NCBI RefSeq assembly: GCF_041260155.1
Contig: NC_091929.1
Span: 31,981,962-32,045,961 of the forward strand
DNA from: Ptychodera flava
Taxonomy: Eukaryota > Hemichordata > Enteropneusta > Ptychoderidae
Reading direction: 5' to 3'
DNA length: 64,000 nt
Shown here: positions 22,785 through 34,011 of the stretch, one piece after another
Position numbering within the stretch: the stretch's first letter is position 1
Layout of the letters: every line of letters begins with the position of its first letter
The notes under the pieces: generated by a model
What the model saw: only the letters and a program-made list of their open reading frames with translations
Database searches by the model: none
What the model was told of the DNA's origin: nothing
Position numbers and translations under genes: made by a program

Positions 22785-22806
22785 GAGAGTAGAAAAGTTA
22801 CTGTAG

Positions 22807-23055
22807 TCGCCATTTAGACAACATTTGTGAAAAAAATCATCAAAACTTACAGGCTGTATTCATATGCAACCTGGAAACGGGACGGGAGATGTGGCATGCG
22901 GATTATAAAATTTCATACTTACAATCATTTGCCAAATCTCGCTCAACTAACCATCTGGTGTCTCTATGAATACCGTTTTTGTAATCAAAATGCAAAATTG
23001 GTTCCTTCTTCCCTTTAATAAATAAAGCCGTTGATATTTTGAAAACAGTGAGTGA
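22807..23055. repeat. Right end of segmental duplication, copy A
   Basis: This continues the copy A/B match (to 48,895 in B) and stops at GAAAACAGTGAGTG, after which the two diverge. No gene recognised. Confidence 0.7.
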
Positions 23056-23147
23056 GTGATAGAGGAAATGGATACGGAAGCATTTCCCCCTCCATTCAGG
23101 CATCAATTTTTCCACTTGTGCAATTTTTTTTTCGTGATTACCACTAT

Positions 23148-23262
23148 TTAAAGAGGCACTCCCACTTGGTAACATTTTTAAAACACATTTTTTAAATGCC
23201 AACGGTCGATATTTGACGTGGCGACTGCGCTTGGATTGCGAGATATCGATAAAAACATGTCC
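23148..23262. mobile_element. Left terminal inverted repeat of a second TTAA element
   Basis: TTAAAGAGGCACTCCC opens an arm of about 110 bp whose inverted partner ends at 29,302 (and again at 32,575 and 35,879 in tandem copies). TTAA forms both outer edges. The element was about 6.1 kb between 23,148 and 29,302, swollen by other repeats. Confidence 0.6.
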
Positions 23263-25400
23263 TCAAAAAAGTAAAAGTTTGAATTCCGGTGCCCCACCTA
23301 AAGTCAGCTTCTAAACATCGAACGTTCGGCACTGGGGCAATTGTCAACTAAGCTATGGAGTACGACTCCGAGTCTATGCTAACGCTGCTGTACACTACAG
23401 TACCAGGCTCGCGTCGGTAATCAGTCATGCCCCGTGGGGGAAAGCTGAGTCTTGCTGACTCGGAGAAAAAAGCGGAAAAGAAAGTCTGCTAATTCCACCA
23501 GAATTCGCATAGGTGACTAGCACAGATACGTGCGGTTGATACATAGCGGCCGCGTTGTATGTACGCATACCACGCGCGGTGGGCGCCGCTATGCATCGAA
23601 CCACGCGTAACTGTGTGGCAGACGACAAAATGTAGTCATCGGAGGCGGCTAATATTTTACACGTAAAAACTGATATCTATGTGGTATTGGTTAAAAATAT
23701 AATAGAACTGACTGAGAATAATGAAAACGACAAAAACTAAGGAGAAGTTTAAAAACAAAATTACCTGAAGTGAAGGCATAATCCTGTGTATAAAAAGTCT
23801 TGGCATAGGGCCAAAGTCCCTGAAGCTACTATAGACATGGATACAAAATTAAGTATTTCCTGACTGTATGAAATTATCTCACTAAGGTCATCCTAGGGAC
23901 ATGTAAACCAAATATTAAAGCACTTTTGTGGAGGGACCGTGATTAAAGCTGTCTGACCAGCGGTTTTGAAAAAACAAGCGACTCAACAGTTGACAGAGCT
24001 CTGCTGTGTTATGTAGAGAATAACCTTTTGTGACACATGTATTGATGAAGAAGGTGGATATCTGTGATAGCTCATTTCAGGATGGCCTGACCAAAAATGG
24101 AAAAAAAATTCCGTAAAAATACAGATTTGCATATTTCATCACAATTTTAACAAATCTAAGTTGGGTTATCCCTAGGGACCTGTATACCAAATAACAAAGC
24201 TGTCTGACCAGTGGTTATGAAGAAGAAGATTTTTTACCAAAAACGCCTTTTTTGGTGCTAATTTGCATATTTTCAACAATATCAAAATTAATAAAAAGAG
24301 TTTCTCAAAATCATATATTTTATCCACACAACAAATATCAAATCAGTAAGTACTGCAGTTCTCAAGATATTTGAGTGGACGGACGCCTCACAAACGGACA
24401 TACATACATACATACATACATACATACATACATACATACTGACAGTGCATGCCGGACAGATACCCATCCCAATAGCTTCTATAGACTATATTAGTCTATA
24501 GTAGCTAATAAACGAGAGTTAATTACATTCTAATTAAAGTAAACAAGACTTGCTTAAATCAAGATTTTCATCATAAAAAAACAGCATATCTGTCAGGTTA
24601 TAAAGAATCTTAAGCTGGTTTAATCTTTATCAGTATTTTCATCCTATTAACCAAGCACATTTTAACTTTCAAATTAACATTGTAAGTAAGTTCTGTTGAA
24701 TAAGTTGAGACTGTACGTACTCAGAGAAAGCACACTGAAGAGACAAATGTTTGAAACTTAAGAAGTTCAAGGTCATCAAAAGCATCATGTAACACTTTCA
24801 TTGCACTGTTTACACAGATTGCATAATTGCTATAAATAGCACATGACGAATCTTACAGCCCAGCTTTACCATAAAAACCCTATCACTTTGACCACTCTTT
24901 TAATTGACCACTCTATTTTTTTCCTCAAAAAGTAATTTTATTTTATCCTTACCAAGTCAACCATAAATGGAAATTAGAACTTTCTCTATCTCTATTTATT
25001 TTACCACCCTATCATGACAAACTATTTTGAGCAATTTCTTTAAGATAACATACAGGGCACAATAAATGACGGTTCAGAATATGTCAAGTTGGGATTCAGG
25101 AAAGTTGCCTTTGCATGTTTTAATCCTCCAAGATGGTAGGCATTTCACTATGAACTGTCAAAAAAAGTTGAACTTTCTGATAATTCTACACTAAAATTAT
25201 TTTGGCTTTGATGATTTCCTAATTAATTCAATTATTTAAAATCATATTAATTATTTTTTTCTGGGTGAATTGATAGGGTTTATACAGTACAAGAATTACA
25301 TACGATGTAAGTCAAATTTTGATAAACAAGTCATCGTTGATGACACAGTCCCCACTTGTTAATGGGTACTTTGATTACAGGTCCTCAGAGAGGATAGAGT
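23263..25400. repeat. Mixed interspersed repeats between gene copies A and B
   Basis: This holds first versions of modules that recur in the 27.6-36.9 kb array: the segment from 23,973 (ACTCAACAGTTGACAGAGCT), the segment from 24,110 to 24,510 ending in an ACAT microsatellite and the palindromic CTATAGACTA motif, and 24,510-25,320. No coding gene recognised. Confidence 0.6.
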
Positions 25401-25559
25401 CCTCTTCATTAGGTCTGTGATAAAAATACTTTTGAATAAATTTGCTTGATACATGTCTGAGCTGTAGTTCAGGACATGAAAGAAACGTAATAAAATGGCC
25501 ACATGGCGGCCTTATTGGATCGTATCACAGAACAAATCTATGTGCATATGTATGACAGT

Positions 25560-26645
25560 CATCCAGCTCTATGGGTTTGCTCAGAATTAGATATATGCAT
25601 AATTAATGAGGTACAGTATGAAGCATCATAAGGTCTCCAATCATACCATATATGAAGGGTGTACCACTTGTGGTTCCTGAGTTATGGACAAATATGTATA
25701 TTTAAGGTCAAAGGTCATCGACGTCATGTGACATTTTGTCAAAAAAATTGTAGTGCTAAGTTATCCCTATATACCAAAAATCAGACCTCTAGCTCTATTT
25801 GCTTGCTCAAAATTAGATATGCACATAACTAATGAGGTACAATATGTGGCGTCATAAGGTGTCCCGTCATACCATATATGAAGGGTGTAGCACTTGTGGT
25901 TACTGAGTTATGGACAAATATGTATATTTGAGGTCAAAGGTCACCGAGGTCACATGACATTTTGTCAAAAAAAATTGTATTGCTAAGTTATCCCTATATA
26001 CCAAAAATCAGACCTCTAGCTCTATTGGCTCGCTCAAAATTAGACATGCGCATAATTGATGAGGTACAATATGTGGCGTCATAAGGTGTCCCGTCATACC
26101 ATATATGAAGGGTGTACCACTTGTGGTTCCTGAGTTATGGACAATATGTATATTTTAAGTCAAAGGTCACCGAGGTCACGTGACATTTTGTCAAAAAAAT
26201 TGTAGTGCTAAGTTATCCCTATATACCAAAATCAGACCTCTAGCTCTATTTGCTTGCTCAAAATTAGATATGCACATAATTAATGAGGTACAATATGTGG
26301 CGTCATAAGGTGTCCCATCATACCAAATATGAAGGGTGTAGCACTTGTGGTTACTGAGTTATGCACAATATGTATATTTGAGGTCAAAGGTCACCGAGGT
26401 CACGTGACATTTTGTCAAAAAAATTTTAAAGCTAAGTTATCCATATATACAAAAAATCAGACCTCTAGCTCTATTGGCTCACTCAAAATTAGATATGCAC
26501 ATAATTAATGAGGTACAATATGTGGTGTCATAGGGTGTCCCATCATACCATATATGAAAGGTTTAGGACTTGTGGTTACTGAGTTATGGACAAATATGTA
26601 TATTCGAGGTCAAAGGTCACCAAGGTCACGTGACATTTTGTCAAA
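25560..26645. repeat. Tandem array of ~227-bp repeats with nuclear-receptor-type half sites
   Basis: Five monomers spaced 221-229 bp. Each carries AGGTCAAAGGTCA or a one-base variant (at 25,705, 25,931, 26,156, 26,381 and 26,607), and most also have a third AGGTCA 3 bp further on, which often runs into CACGTG. A perfect AGGTCA-A-AGGTCA is a DR1 site. A second array lies at 37,950-39,120. Regulation is not shown, only sequence resemblance. Confidence 0.8.
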
Positions 26646-26812
26646 GTGTCTGAGATATCTGCGTGAACGGATGGACTCATGGATGGACTCATGGACGGAC
26701 ATGACCCAATCTAAAAGCCCCCTTGACTTTATCTTTGGGGACTAAAAACTGTGTAACTGCATCCTTTTTGCAATATGAATACGATGAGAAACTAAATGTT
26801 TATTTTTCTTGG

Positions 26813-27016
26813 CCTTATACATGGGAGTCTATGGACTGCCTTATACATGGGAGTCTATGGACTGCCTTATACATGGGAGTCTATGGACTTCCTTATACAT
26901 GGGAGTCTATGGACTGCCTTATACATGGGAGTCTATGGACTGCCTTATACATGGGAGTCTATGGACTGCCTTATACATGGAAGTCTATGGACTGCCTTAT
27001 ACATGGGAGTCTATGG
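26813..27016. repeat. 26-bp minisatellite, about eight copies
   Basis: Unit CTTATACATGGGAGTCTATG plus six bases, nearly perfect. Because 26 is not a multiple of three, all three forward frames stay open and encode the same peptide cycle; I take these as artefacts. Two copies lie at 39,308-39,362. Confidence 0.9.
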
Positions 27017-27612
27017 AGGTGAAAACTAAAAAGTCCTCTAACACGGCCAAATTTGATCGTATTGTGAAACAAATCGATGTGCATCTGTATGAGGTAGGGT
27101 ACTATCCAGGCGTCTCTGAGATATCTGCGTGAACAGACGGACGCACGGATGCACGGACGCACGCACGGACATGACCAAACCTATAAGTCCTCCCCGACGG
27201 TGTCCGTGGGGACAAAAATGACCAAAAAAATTCCTTAAAAATACAGATTTGCATATTTCATCAAAATTTGAACAAATCTAAGTTGGGTTGTCCCTAGGGA
27301 CCTGTATACCAAATAACAAAGCTGTCTGACCAGCGGTTATGAAGAAGAAGATGTTTTACCAAAAACACCTTTTTTGGCATTAATTTGCCTATTTTCAACA
27401 ATATCAAAAAATTAAAAAAAATAGTTTCTCAAAATCATATTTTTCATCTACACAACAAATATCAAATCAGTAAGTACTGCGGTTCTCAAGATATTTGAGT
27501 GGACGGACGCCTCACAAACGGACATACATACATACATACATACAGACTGACGACGGACGCCGGACGGATACCCATCCCAATAGCTTCTATAGACTAAAGT
27601 CTATAGTAGCTA

Positions 27613-30094
27613 ACAAGCGACTCAACAGTTGACAGAGCTCTGCTGTGTTATGTAGAGAATAACCTTTTGTGACACATGTATTGATGAAGAAGATGGATAT
27701 CTTAGATAGCTCATTTCAGGATGGCCTGACCAAAAATGGAAAAAATTCTGTAAAAATACACATTTGCATATTTCATCAGACTATATTAGTCTATAATAGC
27801 AAATAAACGAGAGTTAATTACATTCTCATTAAAGTAAACAAGACTTGCTTCAATCAAGATTTACGTCATAAAAAAACAGCATATCTGTCAGGTTATAAAG
27901 AATCTTGAGCTGATTATCTTTTAATATCAGTATTTTCATCCTATTAACCAAGCACACTATAACTTTCAAATTAACATTGTAAGTAAGTTCTGTTGAATAA
28001 GTTAAGACTGTACGTACTCAGAGAAAGCACACTGAAGAGACAAATGTTTGAAAACTTAAGAAGTTCAAGGTCATCAAAAGCATTATAAGGAATCATGTTA
28101 CACTTTCAATGAACTGTTTGCACAGATTGCATAATTGCTATAAATAGCACATGAGGAATCTTACAGCCCAGCTTTACCATAAAAACCCTATCACTTTGAC
28201 CACTCTTTTAATTGACCACTCTATTTTTTTCCTCAAAAGGTAATCTTATTTTATCCTTACCAAGTCAACCATAAATGGAATTAGAACTTTCTCTATCTCT
28301 ATTTATTTGACCACCCTATCATGACAAACTATTATGAGCAATTTCTTTTAGATAACATAAATGGTGGTTCAGAATATATCAAAGTTGGGATTCAGGAAAG
28401 TTGCCTTTACATGTTTTAATCCTCAATTCACTATGAACTGTCAAAAAAAAGTTGTACTTTCTGATAATTCCACACTAAAATTATTTTGGCTTTGATGATT
28501 TCCTAATTAATTCAATTATTTAAAATCATATTAATTATTTTTTTCTGGGTGAATTGATAGGGTTTATACAGTACAAGAATTACATACAATGTAAGTCAAA
28601 CTTTGACCAAAATGACAAAAAAATTCCTTAAAAATACACATTTGCATATTTCATCACAATTGAACAAATCTAAGTTGGGTTATCCCTAGGGACCTGTATA
28701 CCAAATAACAAAGCTGTCTGACCAGCGGTTATGAAGAAGATTTTTTATCAAAAACACCTTTTTTGGCATTAATTTGCCTATTTTCAACAATATCAAAAAA
28801 CTAAAAAAAATAGTTTCTCAAAATCATATTTTTCATCTACACAACAAATATCAAATCAGTAAGTACTGCGGTTCTCAAGATATTTGAGTGGACGGACGCC
28901 TCACAAACGGACATACATACATACATACATACATACATACATACATACATACATACATACAGACTGACGACGGACGCCGGACGGATACCCATCCCAATAG
29001 CTTCTATAGACTATAGTCTATAGTAGCTAAAAAGTCTTGGCAGTTGGAGGTAAAATTGCGTGGTTCGAACTTATTATGGACTCTCTAGAATATCGTCAAT
29101 CAGCACAACAACAAACCTTCAGGGGATATCGGGTCATAATCAGAAACAATCGTAAAACTTCGGGATGTGAAAAATACGCTCAGGAAATGACATGTTTTTA
29201 TCGATATCTCGCGATCTGTGCGCAGTCGCTATGTCAAATATCGACCGTTGGCATTACGAAAATGTGTTTTAAAAATGTTGCAAAGGGGGAGTGCCTCTTT
29301 AATATGCGGTTTTGACTTAATTACATGTCAGTGGTTAACAATTGCACATCTGAAATAACGAGTAGTATTCTATGAAGGAGGAGTCCCCGCCCGGAAAGCA
29401 AATGGTTCTCCCCTTAGAATCCATCAGTGCCCACTTTCAATCAAATTTAAACCCTAAGCACTCCTTGGCGGCCAAAGATCACGTCTGTGTGAATTTGGGT
29501 AGTGATAAAATGCTAAAATACAAGCGACATAAGAATCATTAAGTAATAGCCCCATGTAAGTCAGGAGTGAATAGCTATATGCTTACCAGCTCCAAAGATA
29601 GCCTCCAGGTACCCAACACTCACGACGTACCCGTAGGGCTATTGACTAATAGAAATGTGTTAACTAAATCTTAGCCTGCATCCACAAAATTAATAATGGT
29701 TGGGGTGGGTGGGGGTGGGGGCTGTACGAATTGTGATTAAAATATTTTTTTAGGTCTAGGGATGCACGTAAAGAAAAAACAAACATGTATTTGGCAGTTC
29801 TACTTGCAGATGTGCGACACTACCTGTTATTAGCAGTTTGTAGGGCCATATTTCTATAAGTTCATAAAGTGATTAATTTTTAAATGCATCAGTGGATTTT
29901 TTTATTTTTATAAGTCTAAGGCGACTTGAGTTAATCCAACTGAAGAGCACACTGTAGCAAGGCAGTAGCTGTATGAACTCTGAATATTCTGACAATATTT
30001 TTGTTAAAATTATAAAACTGCACTCTTGTTCTACTCCCTGCAGCATGTTGAACTGTCCAATGTCAATGTTCAGCTTGCCAACACACACACACAC

Positions 30095-30184
<90 letters not shown>

Positions 30185-30753
30185 GATGCTGGAGAATTGA
30201 TTTTACAATGTCATCTCTACAACGTTGTTTCGTGAGTCGCGAAACTCACTCATCAGGAGACTAGACTCCAGTCTAGTCTCCTGATGAGTGAGTTTCGCGA
30301 CTCACGAAACAACGTTGTAGAGATGACATTGTAAAATCAATTCTCCAGCATCCCTTATATATCTCGCTCTACTTTTGTATTGAGCACTTTGTATCGGACA
30401 AGTCGAACCGCATACTTCGTATATATATATATATATATATTGTATTTGATATATTGCACAAAATATTGAAAAATGTATCAACAGCTGCATATTCTGCCCC
30501 TTTAATACCTACTTGTTTGCATTTTTACGAAAAATCATCCATGTTGAGATTTTTTTGAGGTATGTCATATTTGATATTTTTCATCTACACACCAAATATC
30601 AAATCAGTAAGTACTGCGGTTCTCAAGATATTTGAGTGGACGGACGCCTCACAAACGGACATACATACATACATACATACATACAGACTGACGCGGACGC
30701 CGGACGGATACCCATCCCAATAGCTTCTATAGACTACAGTCTATAGTAGCTAA
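27613..30753. repeat. ~3.2-kb tandem unit 1
   Basis: Starts at ACTCAACAGTTGAC and runs through: module b (27,780-28,610), the ACAT-ending module (28,610-29,035), the right arm of the TTAA element (to 29,302), a unique-looking segment (29,305-30,095), a TA microsatellite, the hammerhead palindrome and a short repeat end. Unit 2 is nearly identical with small indels. Confidence 0.8.
30181..30356. ncRNA. Perfect 176-bp palindrome with a hammerhead ribozyme on each strand (unit 1)
   Basis: Arms of 87 bp are perfect inverted copies around a 2-base centre. On the plus strand: stem I GTCTC (30,276-30,280) pairs with GAGAT (30,320-30,324, one G-U); core CTGATGA (30,281-30,287); stem II GTGAG/CTCAC with loop TTTCGCGA; core GAAA (30,306-30,309); stem III ACAAC/GTTGT without a loop; cleavage triplet GTA ending at 30,319. 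All universally conserved core bases are present. The mirror arm gives the same ribozyme on the minus strand, with the site at 30,218. Short stem III hammerheads are known from Penelope-like elements. Whether it is transcribed or cleaves is not known. Confidence 0.85.
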
Positions 30754-33366
30754 CAAGCGACTCAACAGTTGACTGAGCTCTGCTGTATTATGTAGAGAAT
30801 ACCTTTTGTGACACATGTATTGATGAAGAAGGTGGATATCTTTGATAGCTCATTTCAGGATGGCCTGACCAAAAATGGAAAAAAATTCTGTAAAAATACA
30901 GATTTGCATATTTCATCAGACTATATTAGTCTATAATAGCAAATAAACGAGAGTTAATTACATTCTCATTAAAGTAAACAAGACTTGCTTCAATCAAGAT
31001 TTACGTCATAAAAAAACAGCATATCTGTCAGGTTATAAAGAATCTTGAGCTGATTATCTTTTAATATCAGTATTTTCATCCTATTAACCAAGCACACTAT
31101 AACTTTCAAATTAACATTGTAAGTAAGTTCTGTTGAATAAGTTGAGAATGTACGTACTCAGAGAAGAGCTGATTATCTTTTAGTATCAGTATTTTCATCC
31201 TATTAACCAAGCACACTATAACTTTCAAATTAACATTGTAAGTAAGTTCTGTTGAATAAGTTGAGACTGTACGTACTCAGAGAAAGCACACTGAAGAGAC
31301 AAATGTTTGAAACTTAAGAAGTTCAAGGTCATCAAAAGCATTATAAGGAATCATGTTACACTTTCAATGAACTGTTTGCACAGATTGCATAATTGCTATA
31401 AATAGCACATGAGGAATCTTACAGCCCAGCTTTACCATAAAAACCCTATCACTTTGACCACTCTTTTAATTGACCACTCTATTTTTTTCCTCAAAAGGTA
31501 ATCTTATTTTATCCTTACCAAGTCAACCATAAATGGAATTAGAACTTTCTCTATCTCTATTTATTTGACCACCCTATCATGACAAACTATTATGAGCAAT
31601 TTCTTTTAGATAACATAAATGGTGGTTCAGAATATATCAAAGTTGGGATTCAGGAAAGTTGCCTTTACATGTTTTAATCCTCAATTCACTATGAACTGTC
31701 AAAAAAAAGTTGTACTTTCTGATAATTCCACACTAAAATTATTTTGGCTTTGATGATTTCCTAATTAATTCAATTATTTAAAATCATATTAATAATTTTT
31801 TTCTGGGTGAATTGATAGGTTTATACAGTACAAGAATTACATACAATGTAAGTCAAACTTTGACCAAAAATGACAAAAAATTCCTTAAAAATACACATTT
31901 GCATATTTCATCACAATTTGAACAAATCTAAGTTGTGTTATCCCTAGGGACCTGTATACCAAATAACAAAGCTGTCTGACCAGCGGTTATGAAGAAGATT
32001 TTTTACCAAAAACACCTTTTTTGGCATTAATTTGCCTATTTTCAACAATATCAAAAAACTAAAAAAAATAGTTTCTCAAATCATATTTTTAATCTACACA
32101 CCAAATATCAAATCAGTAAGTACTGCGGTTCTCAAGATATTTGAGTGGACGGACGCCTCACAAACGGACATACATACATACATACATACATACATACATA
32201 CATACATACATACATACATACATACAGACTGACGACGGACGCCGGACGGATACCCATCCCAATAGCTTCTATAGACTATAGTCTATAGTAGCTAAAAAGT
32301 CTTGGCAGTTGGAGGTAAAATTGCGTGGTTCGAACTTATTATGGACTCCCTAGAATATCGTCAATCAGCACAACAACAAACCTTCAGGGATATCGGGTCA
32401 TAATCAAAACAATCGTAAAACTTCGGGATGTGAAAAATACGCTCAGGAAATGACATTTTTTTATCGATATCTCGCGATCTGTGCGCAGTCGCTACGTCAA
32501 ATATCGACCGTTGGCATTACGAAAATGTGTTTTACAAATGTTGCAAAGGGGGAGTGCCTCTTTAATATGCGGTTTTGACTTAATTACATGTCAGTGGTTA
32601 ACAATTGCACATCTGAAAATAACGAGTAGTATTGTATGAAGGAGGAGCCCCCGCCCGGAAAGCAAATGGTTCTCCCCTTAGAATCCATCAGTGCCCACTT
32701 TCAATCAAATTTAAACCCTAAGCACTCCTTGGCGGCCAAAGATCACGTCTGTGTGAATTTGGGTAGTGATAAAATGCTAAAATACAAGCGACATAAGAAT
32801 CGTTAAGTAATAGCCCCATGTAAGTCAGGAGTGAATAGCTATATGCTTTACCAGCTCCAAAGATAGCCTCCAGGTACCCAACACTCACGACGTACCCGTA
32901 GGGCTATTGACTAATAGAAATGTGTTAACTAAATCTTAGCCTGCATCCACAAAATTAATAATGGTTGGGGTGGGTGGGGGTGGGGGCTGTACGAAATGTG
33001 ATTAAAATATTTTTTTTAGGTCTAGGGATGCACGTAAAGAAAAAACAAACATGTATTTGGCAGTTCTACTTGCAGATGTGCGACACTACCTGTTATTAGC
33101 AGTTTGTAGGGCCATATTTCTATAAGTTCATAAAGTGATTAATTTTTAAATGCATCAGTGGATTTTTTATTTTTATAAGTCTAAGGCGACTTGAGTTAAT
33201 CCAACTGAAGAGCACACTGTAGCAAGGCAGTAGCTGTATGAACTCTGAATATTCTGACAATATTTTTGTTAAAATTATAAAACTGCACTCTTGTTCTACT
33301 CCCTGCAGCATGTTGAACTGTCCAATGTCAATGTTCAGCTTGCCAACACACACACACGTGTATATA

Positions 33367-33408
<42 letters not shown>

Positions 33409-33646
33409 GATGCTGGAGAATTGATTTTACAATGTCATCTCTACAACGTTGTTTCGTGAGTCGCGAAACTCACTCATCAGGAGACTAGACTCCAGTCTAG
33501 TCTCCTGATGAGTGAGTTTCGCGACTCACGAAACAACGTTGTAGAGATGACATTGTAAAATCAATTCTCCAGCATCCCTTATATATCTCGCTCTACTTTT
33601 GTATTGAGCACTTTGTATCGGACAAGTCGAACCGCATACTTCGTAT

Positions 33647-33696
<50 letters not shown>

Positions 33697-34011
33697 ATTT
33701 GATATATTGCACAAAAATATTGAAAAATGTATCAACAGCTGCATATTCTGCCCCTTTAATACCTACTTGTTTGCATTTTTACGAAAATCATCCATGTTGA
33801 GATTTTTTTGAGGTATGTCATATTTGATATTTTTCATCTACACACCAAATATCAAATCAGTAAGTACTGCGGTTCTCAAGATATTTGAGTGGACGGACGC
33901 CTCACAAACGGACATACATACATACATACATACATACATACAGACTGACGACGGACGCCGGACGGATACCCATCCCAATAGCTTCTATAGACTATAGTCT
34001 ATAGTAGCTAA
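30754..34011. repeat. ~3.2-kb tandem unit 2
   Basis: Same order of modules as unit 1. It has an extra ~120-bp internal duplication (31,048-31,165 and 31,166-31,285) that unit 1 lacks and unit 3 shares, so units 2 and 3 are closest relatives. Confidence 0.8.
33405..33580. ncRNA. Hammerhead ribozyme palindrome (unit 2)
   Basis: Identical in sequence to the unit 1 palindrome: CTGATGA at 33,505-33,511, plus-strand cleavage triplet ending at 33,543, mirror ribozyme on the minus strand. The flanking TA runs differ in length, so the palindrome has been conserved while its flanks changed. Confidence 0.85.

Noticed and set aside
26723..27132. Three overlapping open frames with repeated YTWESMD / LIHGSLW / YMGVYG peptides
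   Set aside because: They are the three frames of a 26-bp minisatellite, with no start context or homology.
27765..27785. CTGATGA on the minus strand near 27,775 and its repeats at about 30,915 and 34,175
   Set aside because: No GAAA core or closing stems follow, so it is not a hammerhead.
29037..29315. Open frame of 92 residues (MAVGGKIAWFELIMDS...)
   Set aside because: It lies in the arm of the TTAA element, recurs in each unit with frame-breaking indels, and has no motif.
29973..30235. Open frames rich in IYIYIY
   Set aside because: Translations of a TA microsatellite and part of the palindrome, repeated in each tandem unit.
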